This document shows, piece by piece, positions 23,499 to 33,539 of a stretch of DNA of 64,000 bases (its first letter is position 1; each line of letters opens with the position of its first letter). The position numbers were made by a program, and so were the translations under genes. The notes under the pieces were generated by a model, which searched no databases, was not told where the DNA came from, and was given only the letters and a program-made list of their open reading frames with translations. This stretch comes from Simplicispira metamorpha (GTDB lineage Bacteria; Pseudomonadota; Gammaproteobacteria; Burkholderiales; Burkholderiaceae_C): positions 1 to 64,000 of the forward strand of contig NZ_SLXH01000004.1 of assembly GCF_004341365.1 (NCBI RefSeq), in the 5' to 3' direction.

Positions 23499-26372
23499 TC
23501 AATGCGCCTCATCCCAGTTGCGGCCCACGCCCACTTCGGCCAGCAAGGGCACGCGCAGGTCGGCGACGCTGGCCATGAGACGCGGGATTTCATGGCGCAG
23601 CCAGTCCACCTCGCTCTCGGGCAGCTCGAACACCAGTTCGTCGTGTACCTGCAAGATCATTTTGATGGCAGGCTGGTGCGCGTCCAGCGCTTGCTGCACC
23701 TTCACCATGGCCAGTTTGATCAGGTCGGCAGCCGTGCCCTGCATGGGTGCGTTGATGGCGGCGCGCTCGGCGGCGGCGCGGCGCGGGCCGTTGGGGGAGT
23801 TGATCTCGGGCAGGTACAGGCGCCGGCCCAGCACGGTTTCGACATAGCCCATGGCTTTGGCCTGGGCTTTGGTGTCGTCCATGTACTGCTTCACGCCAGG
23901 GTAGCGCTGGAAGTATTTGTCGATGTAGGCGGCAGCGGCCTTGGTTTCAATGCCTAAGTTTTTCGCCAAGCCAAAGCTGCTCATGCCGTAGATCAGGCCA
24001 AAGTTGATGACCTTGGCGTAGCGGCGCTGCTCGCTGGTGACCTGGTGGACGCTGACGCCAAACACCTCGGCGGCCGTGGCGCGGTGGACATCCAGCCCTT
24101 GCTGAAAGGCGTGCAAGAGCGCGTGGTCGCCCGAGAGGTGGGCCATGATGCGCAGCTCAATCTGGCTGTAGTCGGCGCTGGCCAGCACGCAGCCGGGCGG
24201 TGCCACAAAGGCTGCGCGAATGCGCCGCCCCTCGGGCGTGCGGATCGGGATGTTCTGCAAATTGGGCTCGGCGCTGGAGAGCCGCCCGGTCACGGCCACG
24301 GCCTGCGCATAGTGGGTGTGAACGCGCCCGGTGCGCGGCAAGGCCAGTTGCGCCAGCTTGTCGGTGTAGGTGCCCTTGAGCTTGGAGAGCGAGCGGTGCT
24401 CCAGCAGCTTGGCGGGCAGCGGGTAGTCCAGCGCCAGCTTTTCCAGCACTTCCTCATCGGTGCTGCGCGCGCCGGTGGCGGTTTTTTTGACGACGGGCAT
24501 GCCCAGCTTGTCGAAAAAAATCTCGCCCAGCTGCTTGGGGCTGGCCAGGTTGAAGGGCTGGCCCGCAATCTCGTAGGCCTCTTGCTCCAGCTGCAAGATG
24601 CGCTGGCCCAGCTCGTGGCTTTGCGTGGCCAGCGTGGGTGCATCAATCAGCACGCCGTTGCGCTCGATGCGGTAGAGGGCTTCGCTGCTCTGCATTTCCA
24701 GGGCGTAGATGGCACGCAGCTTGTCGTCGGCCTGCAACAGCGGCCACAAGGCGCCATGCACCTGCAAGGTCTGGTCGGCGTCTTCGCCCGCATATTCGGC
24801 GGCTTTGGCCACATCGACCTGCGCAAACGGTATCTGGTGCGCGCCTTTGCCGCACAGGTCTTCGTAGGCGATGCCGCTGCGGCCCAGGTGGCGCTGGGCC
24901 AGGCTGGTGAGGTTGTGCGGCTTGTGGACTTCCAGCACATAGCTTTGCAGCATGGTGTCGTGGGCGTAGCCCTGCACTTCGATGCCGTGGTTGGCAAAGA
25001 CGTGGCGGTCGTACTTGATGTGCTGGCCCAGCTTGGGGCGGCTGGCGTCTTGCAACCAGGGCTTGAGCCGGGCCAGCACCGCATCGAACGGCAGTTGCTC
25101 GGGGGCGTCGGGGCCTGCGTGGCGCAGCGGAATGTAGGCGGCCTCGTCCGGCTGCACGCTGAAAGAGATACCGACGATTTCCGCGCGCATGGCGTCCAGT
25201 GAGGTGGTTTCGGTATCGATGGCGACCAGCTCGGCGCCCTGGAGGCGTGCCAGCCAGCGGTCAAAGTCGGCCCAGGTCAGCAGGGTGTCGCAGCGCAGGG
25301 TGCTGGCGGGGTCAGCGCTGGCAGGATCGGTGGTGGTGTCTGGGCCATCTGGGGGCGCCGTCGTGGTGTCAGCGCCTGCGGTGTCGGTGGCAGACAGGTC
25401 GGCGTCCGCAAAGAGGTCGCTGGTCAGGTTGTCGCTGGGCTTTTTGGCGGCTTTTTTGGGGGTGGGTGCGGGGGCGGCCTGGGCCGGTGCAGCGCCCAGC
25501 GCACTGGCCAGGCCCTTGAAACCGTATTGTTGGTAAAAATCGCGCAAAGCGCCCGTCTGCTGTGCGCCTACAGCTATTGAATCCATAGCAGGCAGGCCGG
25601 GCACATGGCCGTCTAGGTCGCAGTCGGTTTTGATGGTGACGAGCTGGCGCGCCGTGGGCAGCCAGCCCAGCGCGCCGCGCAGGTTCTCGCCCACCACGCC
25701 TTTGATCTCACCCGCACGGGCCACCAGCGCGTCCAGCGAGCCGTATTCCATCAGCCACTTGGCCGCCGTTTTGGGGCCCACCTTGGGCACGCCGGGCACG
25801 TTGTCCACGGTGTCGCCCACCAGCGCCTGAAAATCCACCATCAGCGCGGGCGGCACGCCAAACTCGGCCGTGACGCCGGCCACGTCGCGCTTTTTGCCGT
25901 TCATGGTGTCGATGATGGTGATGTGCTCGTTGACCAACTGGCTCAGGTCTTTGTCGCCGCTGCTGACGATCACTTCAATGCCCTGGCGCGCTGCCGCCAC
26001 GGCCAGCGTACCGATCACGTCGTCGGCCTCCACGCCCGTGATGGCCAGCACGGGCCAGCCCAGCAGGCGCACCACCTCGTGGATGGGCGCGATCTGGGCG
26101 CGCAGGTCGTCGGGCATGGGTGCGCGCTGGGCTTTGTACTGCGGATAGAGGGCGTCGCGGAAGGTGGGGCCCGAGGCGTCAAACACGCAGGCGGCGTAGT
26201 CGGCCTGCACTTGCTTGCTCAGCGCCTGCATCATGTTGACCATGCCGCGAATGGCGCCCGTGGCGGGGCTGTGGGGGTCGCCGGGCACCGCACGCAGGTC
26301 GGGCATGGCGTGGTAGGCGCGGTAGAGGTAGCTGGAGCCATCGACCAGCACCAAAGTCTTAGGTTTGCTCAT
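23499..26372 (-). CDS. polA: DNA polymerase I
   Basis: The 957-residue protein has all three activities. The 5' nuclease domain covers about residues 1-300 (LVLVDGSSYLYRAYHAMP, VSSGDKDLSQLV). The 3'-5' exonuclease domain is intact, with VAIDTETTSLD. The polymerase domain has SADYSQIELRI (motif A), RRYAKVINFGLIYG (motif B) and VHDELVFELP (motif C). The linker at about 290-380 is Ala/Pro/Asp-rich, and near its start the DNA holds a fragment of the dispersed repeat (about 25568-25592). It fills gaps in excision repair and removes Okazaki primers. The start is MSKPKTLVLVDG. Confidence 0.97.
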   Translation of the reverse strand: MSKPKTLVLVDGSSYLYRAYHAMPDLRAVPGDPHSPATGAIRGMVNMMQALSKQVQADYAACVFDASGPTFRDALYPQYKAQRAPMPDDLRAQIAPIHEVVRLLGWPVLAITGVEADDVIGTLAVAAARQGIEVIVSSGDKDLSQLVNEHITIIDTMNGKKRDVAGVTAEFGVPPALMVDFQALVGDTVDNVPGVPKVGPKTAAKWLMEYGSLDALVARAGEIKGVVGENLRGALGWLPTARQLVTIKTDCDLDGHVPGLPAMDSIAVGAQQTGALRDFYQQYGFKGLASALGAAPAQAAPAPTPKKAAKKPSDNLTSDLFADADLSATDTAGADTTTAPPDGPDTTTDPASADPASTLRCDTLLTWADFDRWLARLQGAELVAIDTETTSLDAMRAEIVGISFSVQPDEAAYIPLRHAGPDAPEQLPFDAVLARLKPWLQDASRPKLGQHIKYDRHVFANHGIEVQGYAHDTMLQSYVLEVHKPHNLTSLAQRHLGRSGIAYEDLCGKGAHQIPFAQVDVAKAAEYAGEDADQTLQVHGALWPLLQADDKLRAIYALEMQSSEALYRIERNGVLIDAPTLATQSHELGQRILQLEQEAYEIAGQPFNLASPKQLGEIFFDKLGMPVVKKTATGARSTDEEVLEKLALDYPLPAKLLEHRSLSKLKGTYTDKLAQLALPRTGRVHTHYAQAVAVTGRLSSAEPNLQNIPIRTPEGRRIRAAFVAPPGCVLASADYSQIELRIMAHLSGDHALLHAFQQGLDVHRATAAEVFGVSVHQVTSEQRRYAKVINFGLIYGMSSFGLAKNLGIETKAAAAYIDKYFQRYPGVKQYMDDTKAQAKAMGYVETVLGRRLYLPEINSPNGPRRAAAERAAINAPMQGTAADLIKLAMVKVQQALDAHQPAIKMILQVHDELVFELPESEVDWLRHEIPRLMASVADLRVPLLAEVGVGRNWDEAH

Positions 26373-26429
26373 GGCGGCGATTGTGCATGGCGGCGCTGGC
26401 CCCGTGCAGGCGCCGCCTACAATCGCGCC

Positions 26430-26795
26430 ATGCGCGCTGCCCCCCACCCCCTTTACGCCCTTTTGCTGCTGGCTTTTGCCACGGCCCCTGCCCTGGCCCA
26501 AAATACAAGCCAAAATGCCCTGCAAAGCTCTGCTGATGGGCGCGAGCAGCTATCAAACCAAGAGCAAAATGCGCCGCGCCAGAACCAGCGCACCGAGCGC
26601 ATCCGGGTGGAAGACGGCGGCAGCCGCGTCGATGAGCTGCGCATTGGCGGCCAGACGCAAAGCATTACGGTGCAACCCAAGGTGGGCGACCTGCCCGCCT
26701 ACGAGGTGCAGCCCTCCGATGGCGTGCGCAACCGCAGCCAGAACGGCGCTGAAGCCACCACCGGCTCGCGCGTCTGGAACGTGATGAAGTTCTGA
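26430..26795 (+). CDS. DUF2782-type periplasmic protein
   Basis: The 121-residue protein has a signal peptide (YALLLLAFATAPALAQ) and a short C-terminal domain with VEDGGSRVDELRIGGQTQSITV and WNVMKF, as in DUF2782. The function of this family is unknown. Residues around EQLSNQEQNA are encoded by a half copy of the dispersed repeat (GCAGCTATCAAA), so part of the linker is repeat-derived. It is divergent from polA and 86 bases before thrB, as is common in Burkholderiales. Confidence 0.75.
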   Translation: MRAAPHPLYALLLLAFATAPALAQNTSQNALQSSADGREQLSNQEQNAPRQNQRTERIRVEDGGSRVDELRIGGQTQSITVQPKVGDLPAYEVQPSDGVRNRSQNGAEATTGSRVWNVMKF

Positions 26796-26881
26796 CGCAC
26801 CGGCCCTGTGCCCCCTCCTGGCTTCGCACCTTCCGGGGTGCGATCTTTTTTGCCCCTGATTTTTTTGTTGTGTTCTGAGCG

Positions 26882-27832
26882 ATGGCCGTATTTACCAAAG
26901 TCTCCCTGAAAGAGGCGCGCGAACTGCTGCGCCGTTTGCACCTGGGCGAGCTGCAAAAGCTGCGCGGCATCGAAGGTGGTATCGAAAACACCAACTACTT
27001 CGTCACCAGCGACCAGGGCGAGTTCGTGCTGACGCTGTTTGAGCGCCTCACCGCCGAGCAGCTGCCGTTTTATCTGCACCTGATGAAGCACCTGGCGCAG
27101 GCGGGCATCCCCGTGCCCGACCCGCGCGCCGACCAGCGCGGCGCCATCTTGCACACCGTTTGCGGCAAACCCGCTGCCGTGGTCAACCGCCTGCCCGGCC
27201 AAAGCCAGCTGGCGCCGCAGGCCGCGCACTGCGCCGCCGTGGGCGACATGCTGGCGCGCATGCACCTGGCCGGGCGCGGCTACGAGCGCCAGCAGCCCAA
27301 CCTGCGCGGCCTGCCCTGGTGGAACGAGACCGTGCCCGTGGTGCTGCCCCACCTCACGCCTGAACAAGCCGATCTGCTGGGCGCCGAGTTGGCTTATCAA
27401 AACCACATTGCCGCCAGCTCGGCCTATACGGCACTGCCGCGTGGCCCGGTACACGCCGACCTGTTCCGCGACAACGTGATGTTTGACGGCGAACAGCTCA
27501 CAGGTTTCTTCGACTTTTACTTTGCCGGTGTCGATACCTGGCTGTTCGACCTGGCCGTGTGCCTGAACGACTGGTGCATTGACTGGGCCACAGGCGCCCA
27601 CCACGCCGAACGCGCCGGTGCCATGCTGCGCGCCTACCAGGCCGTGCGCCCGCTGGCTGCAGCCGAGCGCCAATTGATCAACGCCATGCTGCGCGCGGGG
27701 GCACTGCGCTTCTGGATTTCGCGGTTGTGGGACTATTACCTGCCGCGCGAGGCTTCCATGCTCACCCCGCACGACCCCGCACACTTCGAGCGCGTGCTGC
27801 GCCAGCGCATTGCGCACCCGCTACAGGCCTGA
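26882..27832 (+). CDS. thrB: Homoserine kinase (APH-fold)
   Basis: The 316-residue protein phosphorylates homoserine in threonine biosynthesis. It is the aminoglycoside-phosphotransferase-fold type found in many proteobacteria rather than the GHMP type of E. coli. Visible motifs are GIENTNYFV, the catalytic loop GPVHADLFRDNVMF and the metal-binding FFDFYFAG. A terminator-like GC hairpin (CACCTTCCGGGGTG) near 26830 precedes it. The downstream membrane protein follows by 18 bases. Confidence 0.93.
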   Translation: MAVFTKVSLKEARELLRRLHLGELQKLRGIEGGIENTNYFVTSDQGEFVLTLFERLTAEQLPFYLHLMKHLAQAGIPVPDPRADQRGAILHTVCGKPAAVVNRLPGQSQLAPQAAHCAAVGDMLARMHLAGRGYERQQPNLRGLPWWNETVPVVLPHLTPEQADLLGAELAYQNHIAASSAYTALPRGPVHADLFRDNVMFDGEQLTGFFDFYFAGVDTWLFDLAVCLNDWCIDWATGAHHAERAGAMLRAYQAVRPLAAAERQLINAMLRAGALRFWISRLWDYYLPREASMLTPHDPAHFERVLRQRIAHPLQA

Positions 27833-27850
27833 GAGGCTGGAAACCCCACC

Positions 27851-28669
27851 ATGAAACTCCACATCGTCCCCGCCAGCACCGGCATCACCTGGGTCAAGAG
27901 TGGCATCGCCGTGTTCCGGCGCCAACCCATGGCCATGGCGGCACTGTTCTTCATGACCATGGCGGCGATGTCGCTGGCCTCGGTGGTGCCGTTGATCGGC
28001 CCGGCGCTGGCGCTGGCGCTGCTGCCCTCGGCCACGCTGGCGATGATGGTGGCCTCGGCAGAGGCCATGCAGGGGCGCTTTCCCACGCCAGCGGTGCTGC
28101 TGGTGGCGTTTCGCACCGGACGCCAGCGCCTAAACCACATGCTGGTACTGGGTGCGCTGTATGCGGGGGGGTTTCTGGCGGTGATGGGCATATCGGCGCT
28201 GGTCGATGGCGGCGTGTTTGCCCAGGTCTATCTGGGCGGCGAGACCATGACGCAGGAGATCGCTGAAAACGAGGACTTCCAACACGCCATGTGGGTGGCC
28301 ATGGCGCTGTACCTGCCGCTGTCGCTGCTGTTCTGGCACGCGCCCGGTCTGGTGCACTGGCATGGCGTACCGCCAGTGAAGAGCCTGTTTTTCAGCATCG
28401 TGGCCTGCGTGCGCAATTTCGGTGCTTTTGTTGTCTTTGGTCTGGGCTGGCTGGCCGTGTTTGCACTGGGCGGCGTGCTGATGAGCCTGGTCTCGGCGGT
28501 GCTGGCGGTGCTGGGGCTGTTCAGCGCCGGGGCCATGGGCGGCTTGATGGTCGGTTTGGCCATGGTGATGGCGGCCATGTTCTTCAGCTCCATCGTCTTC
28601 ACGTTTCGCGATTGTTTCGCGGCACCCGACACTGCCTCCCCCACCCCTGACGCGCCTACATCGCCCTGA
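27851..28669 (+). CDS. BPSS1780 family membrane protein
   Basis: The 272-residue protein is mostly hydrophobic with about six membrane helices (for example AALFFMTMAAMSLASVV, LVLGALYAGGFLAVMG and AVFALGGVLMSLVSAVLAVLGL). It starts with the characteristic MKLHIVPASTGITWVKSGI. This pattern is that of the BPSS1780 family of uncharacterised betaproteobacterial inner-membrane proteins. It probably forms an operon with thrB. No enzymatic motif is visible. Confidence 0.82.
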   Translation: MKLHIVPASTGITWVKSGIAVFRRQPMAMAALFFMTMAAMSLASVVPLIGPALALALLPSATLAMMVASAEAMQGRFPTPAVLLVAFRTGRQRLNHMLVLGALYAGGFLAVMGISALVDGGVFAQVYLGGETMTQEIAENEDFQHAMWVAMALYLPLSLLFWHAPGLVHWHGVPPVKSLFFSIVACVRNFGAFVVFGLGWLAVFALGGVLMSLVSAVLAVLGLFSAGAMGGLMVGLAMVMAAMFFSSIVFTFRDCFAAPDTASPTPDAPTSP

Positions 28670-28713
28670 GCGTTCTCGCGGCCTGCCCTGCCTTTTGCAC
28701 GCGCGGGCCAGCG

Positions 28714-29349
28714 TCAGACCCCTGCGCCAGGGTGTGGCGCACTGCACGCCAGCGCCAGCACATAAGGGGGCGCCCCCACCGGGAGTGCATCTGGCGACAC
28801 AGGCAGTTGCTCCAGCACGGCAGCGTTCAGGTGCAGCTCCCGGGCTGGCGACCACTCTTGCAAACCGAGGCCCAGGCATTTGCTGCGCGCCTCCATGGCC
28901 GCCCAGGCGCGGGCAAAGTCCTGGTCGCGCTGTCCACCGGCCACCTCCGCCAGTTGCTGCGCCACCCGATCGCCCAGGTACAGACGCGCCAGCGGCTCCC
29001 AGTCCGGCAGGGGCTGCACCACCGCCAGATCAATGCCCAGGCGCCCCCCGGCACACAGCCCGATGGCCACAACGCCGGGGGCATAACCCATGCTGATCGA
29101 CAACGCCAGCCCTTGCCAGCGATCAGCTACCGTGGGTGCCTGACCGGGCACAAACACCAGCGCCACCTGCTGCGGCGCCACGCCCAGGCACTGCGACAGC
29201 AAGCGCCGCAGCGCCTGCCGGGCCAGGGTGCGCACCTGTGCCTTTGTCTGTGGCTGTACGCCCGGCACGGCCAGCAACCACACCTCCGGGCGCTGCGCCA
29301 CCAGGCCGGGCTGCTCACCTGGCTGGCGCAGCACGGCTGGCAACCGCAT
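28714..29349 (-). CDS. 4'-phosphopantetheinyl transferase superfamily protein
   Basis: The 211-residue protein has the two signature regions of Sfp-type transferases: LGIDLAVV, supplying the magnesium-binding aspartate, and WAAMEARSKCLG, the counterpart of the usual WxxKEAxxK. In the second motif Met replaces the common Lys. It should attach phosphopantetheine to the carrier domain of the synthetase encoded upstream. The two genes overlap by four bases (ATGA), which makes the functional link strong. Confidence 0.8.
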   Translation of the reverse strand: MRLPAVLRQPGEQPGLVAQRPEVWLLAVPGVQPQTKAQVRTLARQALRRLLSQCLGVAPQQVALVFVPGQAPTVADRWQGLALSISMGYAPGVVAIGLCAGGRLGIDLAVVQPLPDWEPLARLYLGDRVAQQLAEVAGGQRDQDFARAWAAMEARSKCLGLGLQEWSPARELHLNAAVLEQLPVSPDALPVGAPPYVLALACSAPHPGAGV

Positions 29350-32300
29350 CAGGGCCGCCAGGACTGTGCGGGCGACCCGGCCCAGGCGGTATCGGCGGGC
29401 AGCGCCTCGCCTTTCATGACCAGCGTGAGCGGCCCCAGCAGCACACCATCGCCCAAGGTGGTGTCGTAGAGCACCGTGCTGCGGATACCCACCGTGACCC
29501 GCGCGCCGATGCGGATGCGGCCAATCTTCATCACCCGGTCTTCAAACAAATGCGTCTGCGGGCCCGACCAGGCGTTGAATTCGCTGTGGTCGCCAATCTC
29601 TACGCAGTCAAACTCAGTGATGTCGGTGGTGTCCAGGTACACATCGCGGCCAATCTTCACGCCCAGCAGGCGCAGCATGGCAGGCAGCATGGGCGTGCCG
29701 CGCAGGTACTCCAGAAAGTTGGGCACGGCCACCGACTCGTACATGCTGGTCAGCGCCTCGCTGATCCAGACAAAGGGCGTCCACATGGGCACGGCCCGGG
29801 GCTGGTAGCGCCCCACCATCAGCCACTTGAGCGCCACCACCAGCAAAAAGCAGCCCACGCCATACAGCAGCCCGCTGACACCCAGTGCCACCACCAGCGC
29901 CAGCCACTGGCCCGCTTCGGCCAAGGGCATGACAGCGCTGATGATGACGTAGCCAGCCCCAATCACCAGCGCCAGCGGCATGACGATGCGCAGCGCCTCC
30001 ACCAGCGCGCGGCCCAGGCGCCGCCACACCGAGGGATGGAAAGTGAGCTCATCCGGAAAACCCGCCAACCGCTCGCGCGAGGGCAGATGGACGGCGGGCG
30101 AGCCCACCCAGGTCTGCCCCGGCTGCATGTGCGCGCTGGGGGGCGCTTTCGATTGCACGCCAATCAGCACATCGGGCGGCAACGTGGTGCCATCGGGCAC
30201 ATAGGCACCGTTGCCGACAAAGCTGCGGTCGCCAATCACGGTGTAGTCAATCGACATCCAGCCGCCGTCGATTTCCTCATCGCCCAACATCACGGCATCG
30301 GCAATGAACGTCTCGTGGCCCAGCGTGAGCATGTCGGGAATCAAGCCCATGGCGGTAGAGATTTCGGCGTTGCGGCCAATTTTGGCGCCCAGCAGCCGAT
30401 ACCACAGGGGCGCATACACCGTGGCATACACCCCGTGCAGCACATGCAGGCTGGCCACCTGAATCTGGTTGGCCAGCCATTTGCGGCAATACAGGTTGCT
30501 GTGTACCGGCCAGCTGCCCGGCTGCAGGCGCGGCAGTGCCAGCCAGCGGATGGCGGCAGAAATCAGCGCCGTGCCCACCACCAGCAAGGCACTGGCGGGC
30601 ACGGCCAGCAGGGCGTACTCAAACACCGCCAGCACGTAGCCGTGCGCTTGCAGCGAGGGCTCCAGCACCTCCCCTTCCAGCGCGTCGATCAACGCAAAGG
30701 CCGGAAAAATCGGCAGAAAAAACAGCACCGACGTCAGCGCAGCACCCGCCGCAAAGAACAGCGACTCGCCGATGCGGCGCAGCCGCGTCACCGGGGGGCG
30801 TGGCGGGCGCGGTGCCACCGGCTGCTGGCGCACCCGGCGCGCGGGCGAACCGTCCCAGACCTCGCCCTCTGCAATGCGCCCGGCGCGGGCCAACGCGGCC
30901 AGCCCTTCGAGCCGACCCTGGGGCGCAATGGCGGTATCGCCCTCCATCACCGCGTAGGAGCCGACGTAGGCCTCAGCACCAATGTCGATGGCGCCCACCA
31001 CCAGTTCGCCGCGCTCGACGCGCACGTTTTCCAGGTTGACGTTGGCGCCCACGCTGGCGCCATCGCCAATGCGCAGCAAATGCGGCTGGCGGATAGTGAC
31101 CGAGCCGATCACCACATCAGCGCCGATGTGCGCCCCCATGGCGCGCAGGTAGCTGTTGTAGAGCGAGGAGCCAGACAACAAATAGGCCGGGGCCACCTGG
31201 TGCAACCGGTCGGCCAGCCACCAGCGAAAGTACACCGCGCCCCACAGGGGGTAGCGCCCGGCGGCAATGCCGCGCAGCAGCACCCGGCTGCTGGCCACGG
31301 CCACCCCCAGGCTGAACAGGTGGCTGACCAAAAACACCAGCACCGACGCCAGCACCGCGCGGGCAATGCTGTCGCCAGGCTCGCCGGTGTAGTAGTGGTA
31401 GGTAAAAAAGGGCGCCAACCAGTTCATGATCTGCAAGATGATCATGAACGGCAGGGTCAGTGCCTGCGCCACCCCGCACAGCCAGCGGCGCGTGCGGGGC
31501 ACCAGGGTAAAAGGCGGCAACGCGGCCCCGGCGTGGGCGGCACTGCCCGCTGCCATGGCCGCGCCAATGGCACCCAGGCGGCGCTGGCGGTACACATCGT
31601 TGACCGTCATGTGTGCAAAGCGCGCATCCTGGCGCAGCGCCGACACCAGCCGCGCTGCCAGCAGCGAATGGCCGCCCAGGTCGTCAAAAAAATCAGCGTT
31701 GCGCCGAATCGGCAGCCCCGGAAAAAAACGCTCTAGCGCAGCAAACAGCGCGGCTTCGGCATCGGTCTCGGGCGCGTCTGAATCGGCCGCGTGGTCGGCC
31801 ACCTCCATGGACAAGGCACGCAGGGCTTTGCGATCAATCTTGCCCGAGGTCAGGCGCGGGATGGTGTCCACCACCTCAAAGTGGCTGGGCACCATGTAGG
31901 GCGGCAAGGCGGCGCGCAAACTGGCGCGCAATGGCGCCACCTCCACCTGTGCGCCCGCACTGGCCACGATGTAGGCCACCAGTTGCTCTATCTCGCTCAC
32001 CGGCTTGAGCACCACCGCCGCCGTACCAACGGCCTGTTGCTGGCTCAGCACGGCCTCGATCTCGCCCAGCTCGACGCGAAAGCCGCGCACCTTCACCTGG
32101 TCGTCCACACGGCCCAGGCATTGCACCTGGCCTTGCGCATCAATGCGCGCCAGGTCACCGGTGCGGTACAGGCGGGCCTCGTGGGGCTGCTGCATCCAGG
32201 GGTTGGGCAGAAATTTCTCGGCGGTCAGCTCGGGGCGGCCCAGGTAGCCCTCGGCCACACCGGGGCCGATGATGCACAGCTCACCCGTCTCACCGGCGGG

Positions 32301-33314
32301 CAGCAACTGCAATTGGGCATCGACCACCAGCAGGCCGTAATTGGGCAATGGCTGGCCAATCGTGACCGGCTGCCCCGCGTGCAGCGGTGCCAGGCTGGCC
32401 GACACCGTGGCCTCGGTCGGCCCGTAGGTGTTGAAAACCTGGCGCGTGGGCGTGGCCCAGCGCTCGACCACGGCCTGCGGGCACATCTCGCCGCCCAGAT
32501 TGATCAGGCGCAGCCCCGGCACATCGCTGGCAAACAGCGCCAGCAGGGTCGGCACCGCATGCAGCACCGTCACGCCCTGCGCGGCCAGGGCACGCGGCAA
32601 GGCATCGGGGTCGGCGGTGATCTCTGCCGGGGCAATCCACAGGATAGCGCCCACCAGGTAGCTGATCCAGATTTCCTCAAACGACATATCAAATGCCACC
32701 GAGAAGCCCTGGTACACCACGTCATCAGCGCGCACACCCAGTACGGCGTTTTCGCTGCGCAAAAAATGGCAAATCGCCCCCTGACTGATGGGCACGCCCT
32801 TGGGCTTGCCGGTGGAGCCGGAGGTGTAGATGACATACGCCGGGTCTTGCGGGCTCTGGCCGCTGCGGCACAACAGCGCGCCAGTGACGGGTTGCCGCAA
32901 ATCGCCCAGCCCCCACACCGGACAAGGCAATGCCACCAACTGCGCCTGCAAGCACTGGCCGGTGACGATGCCCACGGCCCGCGCGTCTTCCAGGCACACG
33001 GCCACGCGCTCGGCGGGCGCATCGGCGTCGAAGGGCAGCCAGGCGGCGCCCGTTTTGGCAATGGCCAGCTGGCTGACCAGCAAATCCACGCCCCGGGGCA
33101 GCCACAGGCCCACGATGTGCCCTGGCCGCACGCCGTGGCCGATCAGGTGGTGCGCCATGGCGTTGGCGCGGGCATCCAGGTCGCCGTAGCTGATGCGCTC
33201 GTGGGCGCAGATCAGCGCGGTGTGGTCTGGCTGGCGTGCAGCGGTGGCCTCAAAGATGTCTGCCAACACTTCATCGCGCAGCAAATCCGGGCGAAAAGGG
33301 CCCCTCAAAACCAT
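29349..33314 (-). CDS. Pls/PosA-type non-ribosomal peptide synthetase
   Basis: The 1321-residue protein has one adenylation domain (YVIYTSGSTGKPKGV, FDMSFEEIW, NTYGPTEATV, YRTGDLARID, LTSGKIDRKAL) and one carrier domain (DDLGGHSLLAARLV, near 570). Six membrane helices follow, alternating with hexapeptide-repeat, acetyltransferase-like C-terminal domains. There is no condensation or thioesterase domain. This is the architecture of epsilon-poly-lysine synthetase and its relatives, which couple one amino acid repeatedly at the membrane. My manual pocket reading begins Asp-Met-Glu; the Glu at the third position would suit a cationic substrate such as ornithine or lysine. The product is not known. 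Confidence 0.88.
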   Translation of the reverse strand: MVLRGPFRPDLLRDEVLADIFEATAARQPDHTALICAHERISYGDLDARANAMAHHLIGHGVRPGHIVGLWLPRGVDLLVSQLAIAKTGAAWLPFDADAPAERVAVCLEDARAVGIVTGQCLQAQLVALPCPVWGLGDLRQPVTGALLCRSGQSPQDPAYVIYTSGSTGKPKGVPISQGAICHFLRSENAVLGVRADDVVYQGFSVAFDMSFEEIWISYLVGAILWIAPAEITADPDALPRALAAQGVTVLHAVPTLLALFASDVPGLRLINLGGEMCPQAVVERWATPTRQVFNTYGPTEATVSASLAPLHAGQPVTIGQPLPNYGLLVVDAQLQLLPAGETGELCIIGPGVAEGYLGRPELTAEKFLPNPWMQQPHEARLYRTGDLARIDAQGQVQCLGRVDDQVKVRGFRVELGEIEAVLSQQQAVGTAAVVLKPVSEIEQLVAYIVASAGAQVEVAPLRASLRAALPPYMVPSHFEVVDTIPRLTSGKIDRKALRALSMEVADHAADSDAPETDAEAALFAALERFFPGLPIRRNADFFDDLGGHSLLAARLVSALRQDARFAHMTVNDVYRQRRLGAIGAAMAAGSAAHAGAALPPFTLVPRTRRWLCGVAQALTLPFMIILQIMNWLAPFFTYHYYTGEPGDSIARAVLASVLVFLVSHLFSLGVAVASSRVLLRGIAAGRYPLWGAVYFRWWLADRLHQVAPAYLLSGSSLYNSYLRAMGAHIGADVVIGSVTIRQPHLLRIGDGASVGANVNLENVRVERGELVVGAIDIGAEAYVGSYAVMEGDTAIAPQGRLEGLAALARAGRIAEGEVWDGSPARRVRQQPVAPRPPRPPVTRLRRIGESLFFAAGAALTSVLFFLPIFPAFALIDALEGEVLEPSLQAHGYVLAVFEYALLAVPASALLVVGTALISAAIRWLALPRLQPGSWPVHSNLYCRKWLANQIQVASLHVLHGVYATVYAPLWYRLLGAKIGRNAEISTAMGLIPDMLTLGHETFIADAVMLGDEEIDGGWMSIDYTVIGDRSFVGNGAYVPDGTTLPPDVLIGVQSKAPPSAHMQPGQTWVGSPAVHLPSRERLAGFPDELTFHPSVWRRLGRALVEALRIVMPLALVIGAGYVIISAVMPLAEAGQWLALVVALGVSGLLYGVGCFLLVVALKWLMVGRYQPRAVPMWTPFVWISEALTSMYESVAVPNFLEYLRGTPMLPAMLRLLGVKIGRDVYLDTTDITEFDCVEIGDHSEFNAWSGPQTHLFEDRVMKIGRIRIGARVTVGIRSTVLYDTTLGDGVLLGPLTLVMKGEALPADTAWAGSPAQSWRP

Positions 33315-33463
33315 GGAGCAACCTCATTTTTCTAAACCTGTGGGCGCTGCACGGGTAGCCAGCGCGAAAAATCCCGCCATCGCCCCAAGACGATGGCGGG
33401 AACCAATATCTGATTGTCGCCAAGAAGCCGCTGGTTCGCGTGCGCCGTGCAAGCCGCCCACGC

Positions 33464-33499
33464 AAAAAGCCTGCCGACGCCAGGCCGACAGGCTTTTTT
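33464..33499. terminator. Bidirectional intrinsic terminator
   Basis: AAAAAGCCTG and CAGGCTTTTTT pair around a 15-base loop, with T-runs on both strands. On the minus strand it ends the PhoX-like transcript. A second perfect hairpin (CCCGCCATCG/CGATGGCGGG, 33367-33396) lies between it and the synthetase gene. Confidence 0.8.
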
Positions 33500-33539
33500 C
33501 GAGCAGCCTGCGGGGCCAGCGGCCCCGCCCCACTAACCG

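Noticed and set aside
29136-31736. An 866-codon plus-strand frame opposite the peptide synthetase
   Set aside because: Shadow of a gene with clear synthetase motifs. No signal peptide, motif or ribosome binding site.
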